In this document: one piece after another, positions 1 through 11,764 of the stretch
Layout: every line of letters starts with the position of its first letter
Position numbering within the stretch: position 1 is the stretch's first letter
Origin: Anodontia alba
Taxonomy: Eukaryota; Mollusca; Bivalvia; Lucinida; Lucinidae
Reading direction: 5' to 3'
Assembly: GCA_964016985.1 (NCBI GenBank)
Contig: OZ024823.1
Span: 137,846,112 to 137,910,111 of the forward strand
Length of the DNA: 64,000 bases
The notes under the pieces: model-generated
What the model saw: the letters and a program-made list of their open reading frames with translations, nothing else
The model's database searches: none
What the model was told of the DNA's origin: nothing
Translations under genes and position numbers: made by a program

Positions 1-632
1 GTTACGAAAATATTGTTTATATTAGTATCAAATGCCAGGCTTATTGAGTCTTCTATGGATGACAAAATTCCCGCAGGAGAGTTAGGAGGCCTGTAGAAGG
101 TTCCTAGGAGAAATGTTCTATGATGGCATACAATTTCAAGCCAAATACATTCTATATCCGGGAGTTCGAGGTCCGACCTACGACGGGAATATACGTTACT
201 TTTGATATAGACACATATCCCACCATGACTATCGCCTCTACGGTCGCGACGATAAAGTTTGTATCCTTCAATAGTAAGAGAGTCATCGGTTACACTCGGA
301 TTAAGCCAAGTTTCTGTAAGACAAATAGTATCAAAGTTTTTAAGCTCTGTGCCAATTATATCTAATTTACGTTGTAAACTTTGTATGTTTTAATGCACTA
401 CGGAGTAATTACTCATTATAATGGTTTCGTCAACATCGTCAGTTGCATTCAGAGAAGAACTGTCTTGTGTTGCAGCTGGCCCAGGGTTAAGCTCAATGTC
501 ACCAGAACGAATTAACAAGAGTGATAAGATAATTAAAAGCTCAAATGGGGTGAGATAATTTAACCCTTTTATCTTTGTTTGACGGCAATAATGCAACCCG
601 ATCCCCATCCTATAAGTCTGAATGTCAGTCAT
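1..632 (-). pseudogene. Non-LTR retrotransposon, N-terminal part with AP-endonuclease domain (runs off left edge)
   Basis: Read on the minus strand, the frame starts at an ATG at 632 and is open for 80 codons. It stops at a TAA near 390, then continues in the same frame to position 1. The first part has a hydrophobic stretch (LLIILSLLL) followed directly by RSGDIELNPGP. After the stop come hallmarks of the APE-type endonuclease of CR1/L2-like retrotransposons: NIQSLQRKLD, LTETWLNPS, YRRDRRG, GGICVYIKS and FYRPPNSPAG, in family order. The reverse transcriptase would lie left of the window. The in-frame stop just before NIQSL, where family members usually have a sense codon, marks this copy as dead unless read through. 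The assignment to APE-type non-LTR elements is firm; the clade is inferred. Confidence 0.88.
477..509 (-). other. 2A-like ribosome-skipping motif (D-I-E-L-N-P-G-P)
   Basis: Codons on the minus strand read RSGDIELNPGP, residues 42-52 of the retrotransposon frame. This matches the DxExNPGP consensus of 2A-like peptides, at which ribosomes skip the last Gly-Pro bond. 2A-like sequences at the N-terminus of APE-type non-LTR retrotransposons are known from invertebrates. Here the motif follows a hydrophobic signal-like stretch and precedes the endonuclease domain. Activity of this copy is not shown. Confidence 0.8.
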
Positions 633-1503
633 GTTAAATAATCGTAAACATGAAATTTCAGTTGAGGAAGCGGAGAGAGTAGAGCGAGCAGTAGTAATCG
701 TATCAAATCAATAGGCTTTGGCCGAAGGCTATAGTAAGGTCCTATATGCATCTTACAAGTAGACACACATATCATGTAATGCAATCTATAAGACAACGTA
801 CTTCCTTGGAAGATGCAAATATAGGACCCTGCAAAACAATTCCCTTACTAATTCTGTACCATGAGTCACATATAAGAAAATGAACATCCCCGTAGAGCAA
901 GCATAAAAAGTATCTTAACGGTTGAAAAAAGAAAAGAAGGAAAGACATATTTATTAACAATCTACGCAAAGGACAATGGACAGTTTAGGTTAAAAATCTT
1001 TATCCAAGTGCAAAAAGTGTTACAAGAATATAGTGGTCAAATAAAGTTGTTTCCCTTTACTCAGAAAAACCTTAGCGAAAGCCCCTTCTCTACCTCTATC
1101 CTGGAGGCAATCAGAGCGGAGCAGCCTTCACATGACATTTACACGCCTCTCCGCTTTGTTGCATAGTCCTTGTCGAAACGAAATGCAAGAACTATGGAAG
1201 CAGAGAAGTAGTGTATATGGTATAATAATATAAGAAGAACCATTGATTTACGCACACTAACAAACGCAATTTACAGGTAAATCTTGAGAGAAATTTTATA
1301 GGGTAGTTTGGTAGCTGAAACCAACGTTGCTTCCATGCCAGTTCGTTGGCATGTACAAATATTCCAATTGATTCAATTAGCTCATATAGATAAGAGGTCT
1401 GTTGATACTTGCCTGTAGGATTTCAAGCAGAAAACGAATGGTAGTACTACAAGGAAGATAACAATAAAAATAGTGAGAATAACTTCTTGATACTAAGCTT
1501 TAC
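633..1503. other. No gene seen; possible 5' leader of the retrotransposon at its left end
   Basis: The stretch has no long frame with recognisable protein motifs and no strong repeat. The first tens of bases may be the 5' untranslated part of the non-LTR element, since its ATG is at 632 on the minus strand; the element's boundary is not visible. Confidence 0.5.
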
Positions 1504-1790
1504 AATGTATGTATGTATGTATGTATGTATGTATGTATGTATGTATGTATGTATGTATGTGTTTATGTATGCATATATGTGTGTGTATGTATGTATGTAT
1601 GTATGTATGTATGTATGTATGTATGTATGTATGTATGTATGTATGTATGTATGTGCTTTTGTATGCATATATGTATGTATATGTATGCATGCATGGTAGA
1701 TACGTATGTATGCAGGCAGGCAGGCGAATAGGTAGGTAGGTAGGTATAGATAGATGGATGGATGGTAGGTCTAGATAGATGGGTGGATGG
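1504..1790. repeat. (TATG)n microsatellite with GGTA/GATG tail
   Basis: Nearly pure tatg tetranucleotide from about 1505 to 1690, broken by a few gtgt and gcat variants, then ggta, gatg and ggcagg repeats to about 1790. The frames through it (YVCM or YIHT repeats) are translations of the microsatellite, not genes. Confidence 0.95.
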
Positions 1791-2437
1791 TAGGTAATCT
1801 GTACTGACAAAGCGTTTGTGAGTTCAGGGTGATATGGTTCTGGCATTGATAAACATGATAATACAGCATTATATTAGGAAATGTTACTAATATAATGCTG
1901 TAATAGTTAATAAAAGGATATACAATGGATGAGAAATATTTCTACTGTTGGACTGCAAATACGCAGTAGCTGATAAAGCATATATTGTCATGCTACATTA
2001 AATCGAGGTCAGTGGTAGAGGAATTGAGACACGTCTTCTCTTTCACCACAGACGCAGTGTTTATCATGTACAATATTTTTACGATATAAGTGATAGTTAA
2101 GAGAGCTACAATATGTTTTTAAGCGTGTGTGCAGGACTTGATACTTACGATCTCCATAGCCAAAATAGCTGTCCATCTGTCTCCCCGTCCGTTCGTCTAT
2201 TGTCCAACGTCCGTTAGCACCTTTGACTAGACATATCTATGCAAGCTGGTGGATTTGTTGAGAGATATGTCCCCGAGATTTATGAATGTTTTAGACATTG
2301 AGTGACCTTGATCTACTTTTCAGCACAGGTGAGGTTAAGGACCACCATGTTCTGTTTTGTATGTAGAGACTGACAGTGTGGGCGTAGAACGTCGCCCCAT
2401 ACTTTGATATTATGCCTGATATTATTTAATTAGCTGC
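1791..2437. other. Unassigned stretch with one short hairpin
   Basis: No coding signal. A hairpin is visible at 1863-1901: acagcattatatta and its complement taatataatgctgt enclose an 11-base loop. A GTCC/GTCT-rich patch near 2166-2215 resembles the CTGTCCGTC-rich part of the tandem array at 22.9-23.6 kb. Confidence 0.5.
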
Positions 2438-2544
2438 CCAGCAGGCACACAACAATGAAACAACGTCAATTCAACGCTGATTCAACTTCAAGACTTTGAA
2501 TCAACGTTGAATCGACGCTGTTTTTACGGTGTGTGCCTGCTGTG
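2438..2544. repeat. Palindromic miniature element, family C copy 1
   Basis: Inverted ends cagcaggcacac and gtgtgcctgctg enclose complementary internal tracts rich in CAACGTTGA-like words. The same ends and internal style recur at 44676-44782 and, much shortened, at 50227-50282. This is the architecture of a non-autonomous DNA transposon (MITE); no transposase is visible. Confidence 0.8.
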
Positions 2545-2671
2545 TGGTCATTTGGGGCTATTGTGTTCCGTACATATTTTGTGAAAAAAGGCGCCGCAAG
2601 TGGGCTTGAGGATGTTGCTATTTTCATTATCCCTCTTGAACAGACTCAGTGAAACCGAGCAGTAATTTTCT

Positions 2672-2918
2672 GGGCCCAGTTTATCAAAGCGTCGTTAGCT
2701 TAACGAGCTCGTTAACAGTCATTTCGTTAACTGTTTTAGCAGATTCAATATACATTATTCTGATATTTTTTGCTGAAAAAAAAATGTGAGTAGCTTTTGC
2801 ACTGCAAAAGCTACTCACATGTTTTCAGCAAAAAATTTCAACATATTTGCATATCACTCGATGTAAATTTTAACGATTCGTTAGCTAACGACATCGTTAG
2901 TTTTGAACAACTGGGCCC
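2672..2918. repeat. Palindromic miniature element, family B copy 1
   Basis: Ends gggcccagtt and aactgggccc are inverted. Further in, cgttagcttaacga and tcgttagctaacga words are inverted, and the centre is a hairpin of tgtgagtagcttttgca with its complement. The same order of parts occurs at 40485-40731. Interpreted as a MITE. Confidence 0.85.
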
Positions 2919-3026
2919 TGTCCTTTGCTTTGTTCTGTATTTCGGAATTTTTGTGGCTCTTTATTTTATCCTTTGTTTTATTTTAGCCTGCATGCGTGGT
3001 TGCAGAATATAATTTTACAATATAAG

Positions 3027-3139
3027 TTACCCAGCTAGCATTCTACGTAAATCTACATCGGGCCGTCATCGGCCCGTCAGCTACCCTGACGGGCCGATGA
3101 CGGCCCGATATAGATTTACGTAGAATGCTGACTGGGTAA
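3027..3139. repeat. Near-perfect palindrome, family A copy 1
   Basis: About 54-bp arms run from ttacccagctagcattc to the complementary end gaatgctgactgggtaa. The GC-rich inner arms contain gggccgtcatcggcccgtca. A second copy lies at 12834-12943. Very high arm identity suggests a MITE or a recent self-copying palindrome. Confidence 0.88.
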
Positions 3140-3961
<822 letters not shown>

Positions 3962-4195
3962 AACCACACGTTTACTGGGCAGGCTTAGTCCTCTAAGCGG
4001 TTAACCAGTATTGTGCACATTCTTTCGCCAGAAACTGACAACTGCCCTTCTTGAATCAGCGGAAGGGAGAGAATGACCGTAGAAAATATTTCATGATCAA
4101 TCTCCACGAAAGAATGTCGCCGACCTCGGCGGGGGTTGAACCCGCGACCTCCTGGTCTCCAGTCGGACAGCGCATCCAACTGAGCCACCGAGGCC
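3962..4195 (-). mobile_element. tRNA-headed SINE, copy 1
   Basis: On the minus strand, 4195-4122 resembles a tRNA. The acceptor halves GGCCTCG and CGAGGTC pair (one G-T), the A-box-like word is TGGCTCAGTTGG, and the T arm is a perfect GCGGG/CCCGC stem with loop TTCAACC, which also serves as B box. The anticodon arm pairs poorly and lacks U33, so it is a tRNA relic, not a working tRNA. The body runs to about 3962 with a tail containing CTTAGAGGACTAAGCCTG. The tail half recurs at 14215-14292. Confidence 0.78.
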
Positions 4196-4878
4196 GAAGT
4201 TTTTAAGATACCTTGTACGATGGACATATAGTTAGCCTCACATTTTGCGAAAGAATTAGAATGATATAAATGTTCTGGCAAGAAATGCCATCATCTCAAA
4301 GTTACAAAACAGTTAGAGCTAATTTGTTACACTCCTGACATTAAGCACTACATGCTTGAAAAGAACAAAATGTATTTCAATATCATGTATTCACCTATTA
4401 CAATATCCTGAATTGAGTAGACATACATTTGTTACCATATTTTCCTGCAACAACAGGTATTGGCTGTTTTCTAATTCTATGAATGTCAGGAGCGTAATTA
4501 TCTTTATGTAACCAGAAACACATTTAGATTTTCTGCAAGTGACTTTGTTAAACATCAGTCATGTAACTTAATTATCATGTAAGCAAACTGAAACGATTTC
4601 TATGCTGAAATGGCAATTTTTATTTAAAGCCATAAAGCTGGGCCCCATATCTGCCTGCCGCGTTTGTCGTTCTTTTTACAGCATCATTCAGTTCTACTTT
4701 TTTTATGTTTTCATTTTTAAAATGTTAAAAATATTCTTTATGTCCGAAGTTCTAGCAATACATATATATTTTGTCAATTTTTTCAGTTTACGCACAAAAA
4801 TATCCTAAATGCTTACTATGTTTAGTAATGCTCTAAAACATATTTCTATATCTTTCATTGTAGAGATGTGCATCCAGC
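4196..4878. other. No gene seen
   Basis: AT-rich, non-repetitive sequence; short open frames have no recognisable motifs. Confidence 0.6.
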
Positions 4879-5007
4879 AAAAAAAAAAACAAAAAAAAAA
4901 AAAAACAACAACAAAAAACAAAAAAACAAAACAAAAAAAAAAAAAAAAAAAAAACAACAAAAAAAAAAAAAAACAACAACAACAACAACAAAGAAAACAA
5001 CAACAAC

Positions 5008-5038
<31 letters not shown>

Positions 5039-5113
5039 CAAAAAAACCAAAAAAAAAAAAACCAAAACAAAAAACAAACAAACAAAAAAAACCAAAAAAA
5101 AAAAAAAAAACCA
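4879..5113. repeat. A-rich low-complexity tract (A and AAC repeats)
   Basis: Almost only A with C interruptions on the + strand, giving poly-Lys/Asn/Thr or poly-Phe translations. Not coding. Confidence 0.95.
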
Positions 5114-5914
5114 CCAACTTCTAATATCAACTTGAGGCAATAAGTTTTTTTTTGTGAAGGATCAAATGCAACAAAACTATTTAAGTACTTTGAAGTGTAA
5201 ATAAATGCATACAGGAGTCTTGCAGAATGTTTTATGGGGAAAAATATGTTTCTAACGCTTTTCTGAAAAAGCTGGTATGACAAGCATATTCATAGCGATG
5301 AACAAAATCATAATTTCAATACTTTTAATCATAATTTCTATACATGGATTAACTAATGTTTCTTTGTATATGGAATTTTATCACCTTTAATTGATATTTA
5401 TGAAATTATGACAGTTCAGATTTTCAGATATTTGGGATATTTTCTTCCGATATTTCCCTACTTGGCCTTAAATAGTCAAGGGAATGGTTTTGAAATGATA
5501 AAATATCTAGTTTTCTGTGGTTCTGTTACAAACAGATATCATTTTCAAGCTCTGTACTAAAATTAAGATCATTTTTAATTTTTTTTTTGTAGAAAACGTT
5601 ACTCTTCCTGACATGGCTTTATTGCAGAAAAAAGTGAAAGTAGACATTCTGGCACAGTCAAAAAAGGTTTAAATAATCTCTGTGGTTCAGAAGCTTCTTG
5701 AAAATAGTAAAATGGGATCGACTGAGTACCCCACTGAACTTTGGGATCACCTTTTAGTTAAAGCGTTACATTCATGACATCAAGGGTGCCTTTGTATAGT
5801 TGATGCCCAAATTGTTTAGGAATCAGCAAATGACAGTTCAAATTATTCAAATTAAGGTACAAGCATTAAACCATTCAGTGAAGCCTTTTAGTATATTCAA
5901 AACGTCCTAATGAA
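5114..5914. other. No gene seen
   Basis: AT-rich sequence; nothing recognised on either strand. Confidence 0.6.
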
Positions 5915-6128
5915 TTATTACGAAAACATGCCTATTCAAATATATAACCTTAAAAAAGGAATTTTTTTTCAGATACAAAATCTGATATTTTTTCATATTT
6001 CTTCTCAAAACATAGATTGTGGGTACTCGTTAGAACCGCCTCGGCTAGGCGGTTCTAAAGAGTACCCACAATCTTTGTTTTAGCAAAATAAGAAAAATAA
6101 TGTTTACCCCTATAAACCCCAAATTCAG
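5915..6128. repeat. Hairpin MITE, family E copy 1 (right end lost)
   Basis: Begins with ttacgaaaacatgcctattc and holds the family's central hairpin (gattgtgggtactcgttaga, and its complement after cctcggctagg). It continues as far as the taaacccc stretch near 6115 and then diverges, so the right terminal repeat is missing. It lies about 32 kb from the other copies. Confidence 0.85.
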
Positions 6129-6735
6129 ATACGTTTTCAAGGGTTCTCAAAGTTTGAATGGTATTATTAAACAGTTGAGAGCAACATCTCTGAAAAAAAA
6201 AACTTTTAACTGCTTGAAATACATTTTGCTATTGAGCCAAGATGACAAACAAATACTGGAAGACAGTTTTCGTCTTATAACAGTTGTCATATTACCAAAA
6301 CTTACTTCTGAAAAATCAACTGCGGAAAAAAATGTCACACTAAAAGCGTTACCCTCCTGACATTATTAGCTACATTTTTTGAGCATAAAACTTTATCCAT
6401 TCGGCGGAATCGACTGAAATTTGGCAGAGAGCTTGAGGGCATTGTAATACATTGTTTATAGCATAGAATCTTCAACGGAACTGGCAAATGTCATTTCTGT
6501 AACTACTTAAACATTGATAAATGATTTGCGCCATTTTTTGAAAAATGCCCATATCAGGGAAGCGAATTTGTTTCTTATTGAGTGACCTCCCTTTGAAAAG
6601 GAGACAAACCTTTGCAGCTTGTACGCTCTCTTTCTCCGTAATATATTGTCACGTGACTAACATTCCAAAATATAGGTCTCCATTGTCAGCCCAAATACAA
6701 CCCTATATATTGCAACCTAAGCAAACGTACCTTCG
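6129..6735. other. No gene seen
   Basis: An open frame (6100-6360, +) starts inside the family E copy and has no recognisable motif. Nothing else is supported. Confidence 0.55.
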
Positions 6736-7260
6736 AACTCGCCAAGTCTGATCAGAATTTTCACTGGGCGCATTTTAGGATAGCCATGGATGCAAAAATC
6801 TTCATGCGAACAATGAAGACTGATCAGACTGTGCAGAAGCGCACCCTGATTTGATTCTTCGTCGGACGTACATGTGGCTGCTCATTTTCGGCTGTTTGTA
6901 AGGCTGTGTCACTGTATCCTGAGACTAACATGTCAAAATGAAGGACTCCATTGTCAGCCTTAATACGACTATTTGAGCCGCAACTTGAGAAAACGTGACT
7001 TCGGACGTGTGCGCCCAGCGAATATTCAGATCAGACTGCGTATTCGCGTAGTCTGATCACTGAGAATCGTCATTGGGCGCATTTTGAATAGCCAAGGGTG
7101 CACAGTTTCTTCAAGCGGACAAAAAAGTGAAGCTACCCTGGACATGCCACATTTACGAAGTACAGCCTTCCTGGGGTACAAAAAGAAGGAGAGATGAGCA
7201 ACAAATAATTCTAGCGGTTTGATTTGAGTCGTATTTGGGCGCACACATGGTATGTTTTCT
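6736..7260. repeat. Family L miniature element, two adjoining degenerate copies
   Basis: Words such as ctgatcaga, cactgggcgcattttagga, tagccatggatgcaaaa and cttcatgcgaacaatgaaga occur here near 6745-6880 and again, altered, near 6995-7250. The same module is clearer at 60235-60450, 61245-61735 and 63040-63130. Inverted arms around gctgatc/gatcagc suggest a MITE. Confidence 0.65.
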
Positions 7261-7585
7261 CTAGCTGAAGCTAAATTACTGCTGTTTGGAAGGCTGCGTC
7301 ATCAAAATAACAGGGTCGATTTTTATGCATTGCAGCTATATGATTTAGCCATGAATTTAGTTTAGTCCTCAGCGTGTTACACAAACTAAAATACTGATAT
7401 TACTTTTATAAGCATGCAACTCTAAGTATGTAACGGCTCTTTATTGCTAATTTTACGACTAAAGATGAAAACGAATCTCATCTAATTGAGTTTGCGAATG
7501 TACTGTCACGGAAGTTAGTTTTAATTCGTTTCTGGAACGCGAGCGTCAATAACCAACAAAAGGCACAGGTTGAATGGACAAAGTT

Positions 7586-7655
7586 AAAAAAACAAAAAAA
7601 CAAAAAAACAAAAAAAACAAAAAAAAACAACAACAACAACAACAACAAAAAAAAC
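7586..7655. repeat. A-rich (CAA/AAAC)n tract
   Basis: Runs of A broken by single C, then seven CAA repeats. Low complexity only. Confidence 0.9.
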
Positions 7656-8579
7656 CCCAGAATTCTAACACAGCACGCTAAATGCCTCCTATGCTACAGA
7701 ATTGTGTGTTTTATTTTTAACAAAGTCACTAGACGTAAGAGCGACGCAAATAGCCTCTCTTTTTATGACGTTACTGGACGTAATTCGTCGCTTCCTTGAT
7801 GTTAGACGGTGTATCGACACTTCTGATATCACTGACGTTATAAAATAGTTAAATGCTTGTGTAAAAGTCAAAAGTGATAGCAGGATTCTTTCAAATAATA
7901 GCGGAAATTTAGGAGAATCTGAAGGAAACAGAAGTATTTTCGTCGACTTTTAGTATGTTTGAATCAAAATAGATCAGCTCTAATGCATGATTTATTGAGT
8001 GAAAAATCACAGCCATAGCAGATACTTAATTGACACTGCATAGACGAGGCAAAGGTACAACTCCATACTTTTCTCTCGACACTCGACCCTGATTGTGGTG
8101 GTGTGGGGTGAAACCGTGAAGTGATTGATTAAACAGCCTAGACTCACTAGACCACATCTGTAAGAGCAGTTTTGAACAATCGGTATAACGATGGTCTCTT
8201 TCCCCATACACATGTTTGAATTATTGCAGGATGGTGAAATCAAATTCTTGCCTTTTTATGGTATTTCTGTTGTCCATAATAACATTGTACATGGCATAGT
8301 TTCAGTTTATCCGTTTAGTATATTACAACAGTTTACATGGATGATGCTAATTACTTGATTCATGTGTAGTTCTCAATTAGGAGCATTTTAGATGTCTATC
8401 TAATGCTAAAATTGCATACTATGATCGGATTAGCTTATCAAACTCAAGACATACTTTTGAAAGAACCTACTGAACTTACACAGAAGTACAGAAAGGATAG
8501 TCCAGGTTGAATTATGTGTTTTTTTTTGTCTAAACTTAGACCGGCAGGGCAATACATTTAGAAAACTGTTGGTTTCCTT
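7656..8579. other. No gene seen
   Basis: Overlapping short frames on the minus strand at about 8007-8243 show no recognisable domain. No repeat family assigned. Confidence 0.5.
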
Positions 8580-9061
8580 TTTCTTCAACATTTCAGTTAT
8601 TTCTTGCTATCCTCATCGTTGTTTCATCTCTGTATTCGGTTGATTTTTATGTTCTAGGAGGTGTTGCACTGATGACTTAGAAACCCTTCACGCAGACTGA
8701 ACAAATGTCTTGTGTATACCACGGCATAATTAAGAGCGAGGTTGTGGCCATGTAAAATTGATTAAAGTCCCCACCCCCACCTCCAGTAAAAATTTTTACT
8801 GACCGTTCCAAGGCGGTGCTTCTGCTGCGATTTACTGTTTCTGTCATTCTATGTATTTGCATGTATGTCCTGGTGGAATTTTTATTTTGGATAGCCGTTT
8901 GGCCAATTTTGGGAAAGAAACTGTCCTTTTGGCTTTCTGCTTGTAGTGTTTTAATTGTGGTGTTGTTGCTTGAAGTACGTCCATCTTTCCCTTTGATATT
9001 TTGGACGGAAGTTGTCAGGTAATTGTACCGATTCCTGATCATTGCCTTCCTTTCTATTTCA
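8580..9061 (-). repeat. Dispersed repeat, family M copy 1
   Basis: Closely matches 11914-12403: shared tracts include tcctcatcgttgtttc, gaacaaatgtcttgtgtata, cttttggctttctgcttgta and cctgatcattgccttccttt. It carries tgaccgttccaaggcggtg, a motif shared with family N. The minus strand holds a frame of about 120 codons (9042-8677) with RSTALERSV. The complementary strand of the other copy gives similar broken peptide, so the family may descend from coding sequence. No known domain was recognised. Confidence 0.75.
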
Positions 9062-11179
9062 GTACCAGATCAATTTGCTTTATTTAGCTGGTTTTTCGGA
9101 CGATTTGTATCAAAAAGTCGTTTAAAATGTTTATTATCAATATCTAAAAAGCCGTATAAATATTCAGAATTTAACTTAACTATTCGTTTGTTTGAATTTA
9201 ACTGGATCTTATACAATGTCATCTGCTCTAATTTTGAATGTCGCGTGAATGGTTACTGTACATGTAAGCCCAATCTATCATTTATTTCACGTTGATCCCA
9301 ACATCATCTATATTGGATCGTGCAATTGTCATTAACCGATAAAATTATATGAGACGCGTAAGGAAAAAGAACTCATTTCCCTGTTGCGCCCCTTAAGTGG
9401 ACTCTTCTATCGATGAATTTGGACGCATCCATTATTGAAATAGGGGTACCAGTCATAACTCAAGAGCAGAATGCCAAAGAGTTTAGCCATTTCACCGGGG
9501 TCTACACTGTTTGGAAAAGTGTCTGTCTTGGTATGTAGGGCTGAAAATGGTAAAGATTATTCCAGATCAGCAGTAGCCTTTCGCCCAATCAAATCTTTTT
9601 GTTAGCTTAAAGAGGGTCATCTGTTACTACAGATTCTACCGGCAAAGTCTTCGGCCCTGATGAGACTGTGAGAAGCAGTTCCCAATGTAGACCTTCGCTC
9701 TTTGCTTTTGCATAAAGTCCCTTTTATCGGATGAAGAGAGTACACTAATCTGTGAATGATTAGGTTTGTACTTTTCGTTGAATTTATGGGCCTTTTGATA
9801 ATATCCGCGTGTTTGATGACAAAAAGGCAGCGGGAATAGACGAGATTTCAGGAGATTAATAAAATAATGATGGGAAAACGGTCCTTACGCCACATACAAA
9901 TAGCGAATACCCACATCAGCTGGCACATCCACAGAAACAATATATTCTGTGTCACGGCTGAATTTGTGACTTGGCAAAGTAGGTCCTTATCAGAGCGCCC
10001 GAATGAGCAGTCTGATATGGGCATTCGTTGCCTGCACATGCATTAAAGGCCTTTTTCTTACAATGCGTTACAACCGTGTTTTGGGAATTTCGGGGTTCCT
10101 CATTGCTTTAATCTGTGTATTTTCACAGTTACATTATATTGCTGATACTGAAATAAAGTATCAAAACGTGACCCAACGGCCTAATCAGAAAAGAACCTGA
10201 ACTGCAATATTGTACTACTCCCTTGATATTTGCCGCTAGTTGGGGGCGGTTTACCGCCACCAGATTTATCATACCGCATTTCGAAAAACCCATTTAGTTG
10301 ATGCGACCTACCTAATAACTACCTAAAATCGTCCTCAAAATAGTTCCCTTTTAATGCTGATAACGCTAAATTCTGCATTTAAACATATCAGCTTTATACT
10401 CTTTGATTAATATGAATAGCAAATTAATAAACAGAACCAAAGAAAACATCCAAATTTTGAAGAAATACGATTTTGATCATACTAACTGCAATATCGGCGG
10501 AAGAATATGAATACTCCAATAAAACACACCAAATCTACAGTTTTGGGTAACAAGCAGGGATGATTTTAGGAATTTGCAATAGAGGGGAAGCTCCCCTATG
10601 GCACAAAACGTGGGGTGGGGTGGGGGGTCAGAACCCACAAGGGCGAGGCTATAACTCACCTAACATTTAGATATTCTGCGTGTCTTCTTCTCTTTCCACT
10701 TATCTAGTGCCCTAGTAAGTATTGCTCGAAATGACCAATTTAAACTATATTTCTCGGTAATGTGGACGGGACGTTTCGCAGAAGCTTATTTCGAACCGTT
10801 AGAACAGTTCGCCTAAGTTCTGCTTCAGGACATGCAAACAATAACAAAATAATTATTAAAATACTTAAATACTTTCTACGATTATTATCATCAGAATAAT
10901 ATAATTAAAAATATACCAAAATAATGATAAAATAAAGTATGCTCAGAATGAAGCTCCAAAGTACGAACTTAGCGAATGCTGCTATCTGGTGGTTGTGTTT
11001 GAGTTGTTTCTCTTGCACAGTCTTGGTAACGTATAAGCCGAATTTTTTCCCTTGTATAGCCTTAGTAACATGTAAGCAATTGATTCATCCACTGGCATGA
11101 TAAGTGATATCATTGAAGTTTTATCAATGAATTTGATACGCTGCTTTCATGTCAGAAAAATGAACGAAAAAACGGTTCG
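9062..11179. other. No gene seen
   Basis: Long AT-rich stretch. A weak family L-like patch (gtccttatcagagcgccc, gcattcgttgcctgcacatg) is near 9985-10060. A G-rich run lies near 10610-10630. No convincing coding sequence. Confidence 0.55.
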
Positions 11180-11645
11180 ATGGTTTGATTAGTCAAATTT
11201 ATCCTTCCGAGCTTCAATAAAATAAAGCAAATTCTTCTGAAACTGAAGCCCCGTTTTTGGACTTGCATTTATCTGTTTTAGATGGGTTTATTTCGTGCAA
11301 AAGTTTTAATAAACGCGATGATTTTGATTTTGAAATTGTAAATTTTCCTTCCTTGGATGGGGATGTTCCTCGTCGAGCATCCTACGGTGTTTATATCTCG
11401 CACCTTATTCAGTTCGCCAGAGTGTCTAGTCATGTTTCTGACTTCAGCACTCGAAATAGATTGTTAACTGCTAAACTTCTAAATCAGAGTTATCGGTACC
11501 ATAAAATCCACAAAGCCTTTTCTAAATTTTAGAGATGTCATTTCGATTTAGTTTCAAAATTCAATGTTGGACTTAAATCGCTTCTGCAGCAAGCCCTATC
11601 GGAATCTGAATTTTATTGTGACTTAGTATATAAATTCAGAAAATA
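11180..11645 (+). pseudogene. Reverse transcriptase 3' fragment (Penelope-like type)
   Basis: A continuous frame reads QIYPSELQ, stop (TAA at about 11218), NKANSSETEAPFLDLHLSVL, then DDFDFEIVNFPSLDG, ASYGVYISHLIQFARV and SRNRLL-like residues to KAFSKF. A TAG at 11530 follows, then FDLVSKFNVGLKSLLQQAL and YKFRK. This is the region after the catalytic YxDD box in the same RT type as 27985-29365 (there FIYPSELE, SYLDCYLYI, DFNFPIVNFPFL, AYGVYVSQLIRYAR). The two differ enough to be separate subfamilies. At least two in-frame stops and the missing N-terminal two thirds make it a dead remnant. Confidence 0.85.
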
Positions 11646-11764
11646 TATGCATGCAGTGATTATAGCACTCAATTTCATAAAATCGTTCTTCGATATATAA
11701 AGATTGGGCACAACATAAATGTAATACGACAGACTGCATGCATGGTAGTTAACTCAATCACGGG

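Noticed and set aside
1447..1846. Long open frames of YIHT / YVCM repeats on both strands
   Set aside because: They are translations of the tatg microsatellite, open in several frames at once.
4122..4195. Functional tRNA gene
   Set aside because: Acceptor and T arms pair, but the anticodon arm has mismatches and lacks U33, and a repeat tail continues beyond it; this is a SINE head.
4805..5283. Poly-Phe and poly-Lys/Asn frames
   Set aside because: Low-complexity A-rich DNA; no start context or domain.
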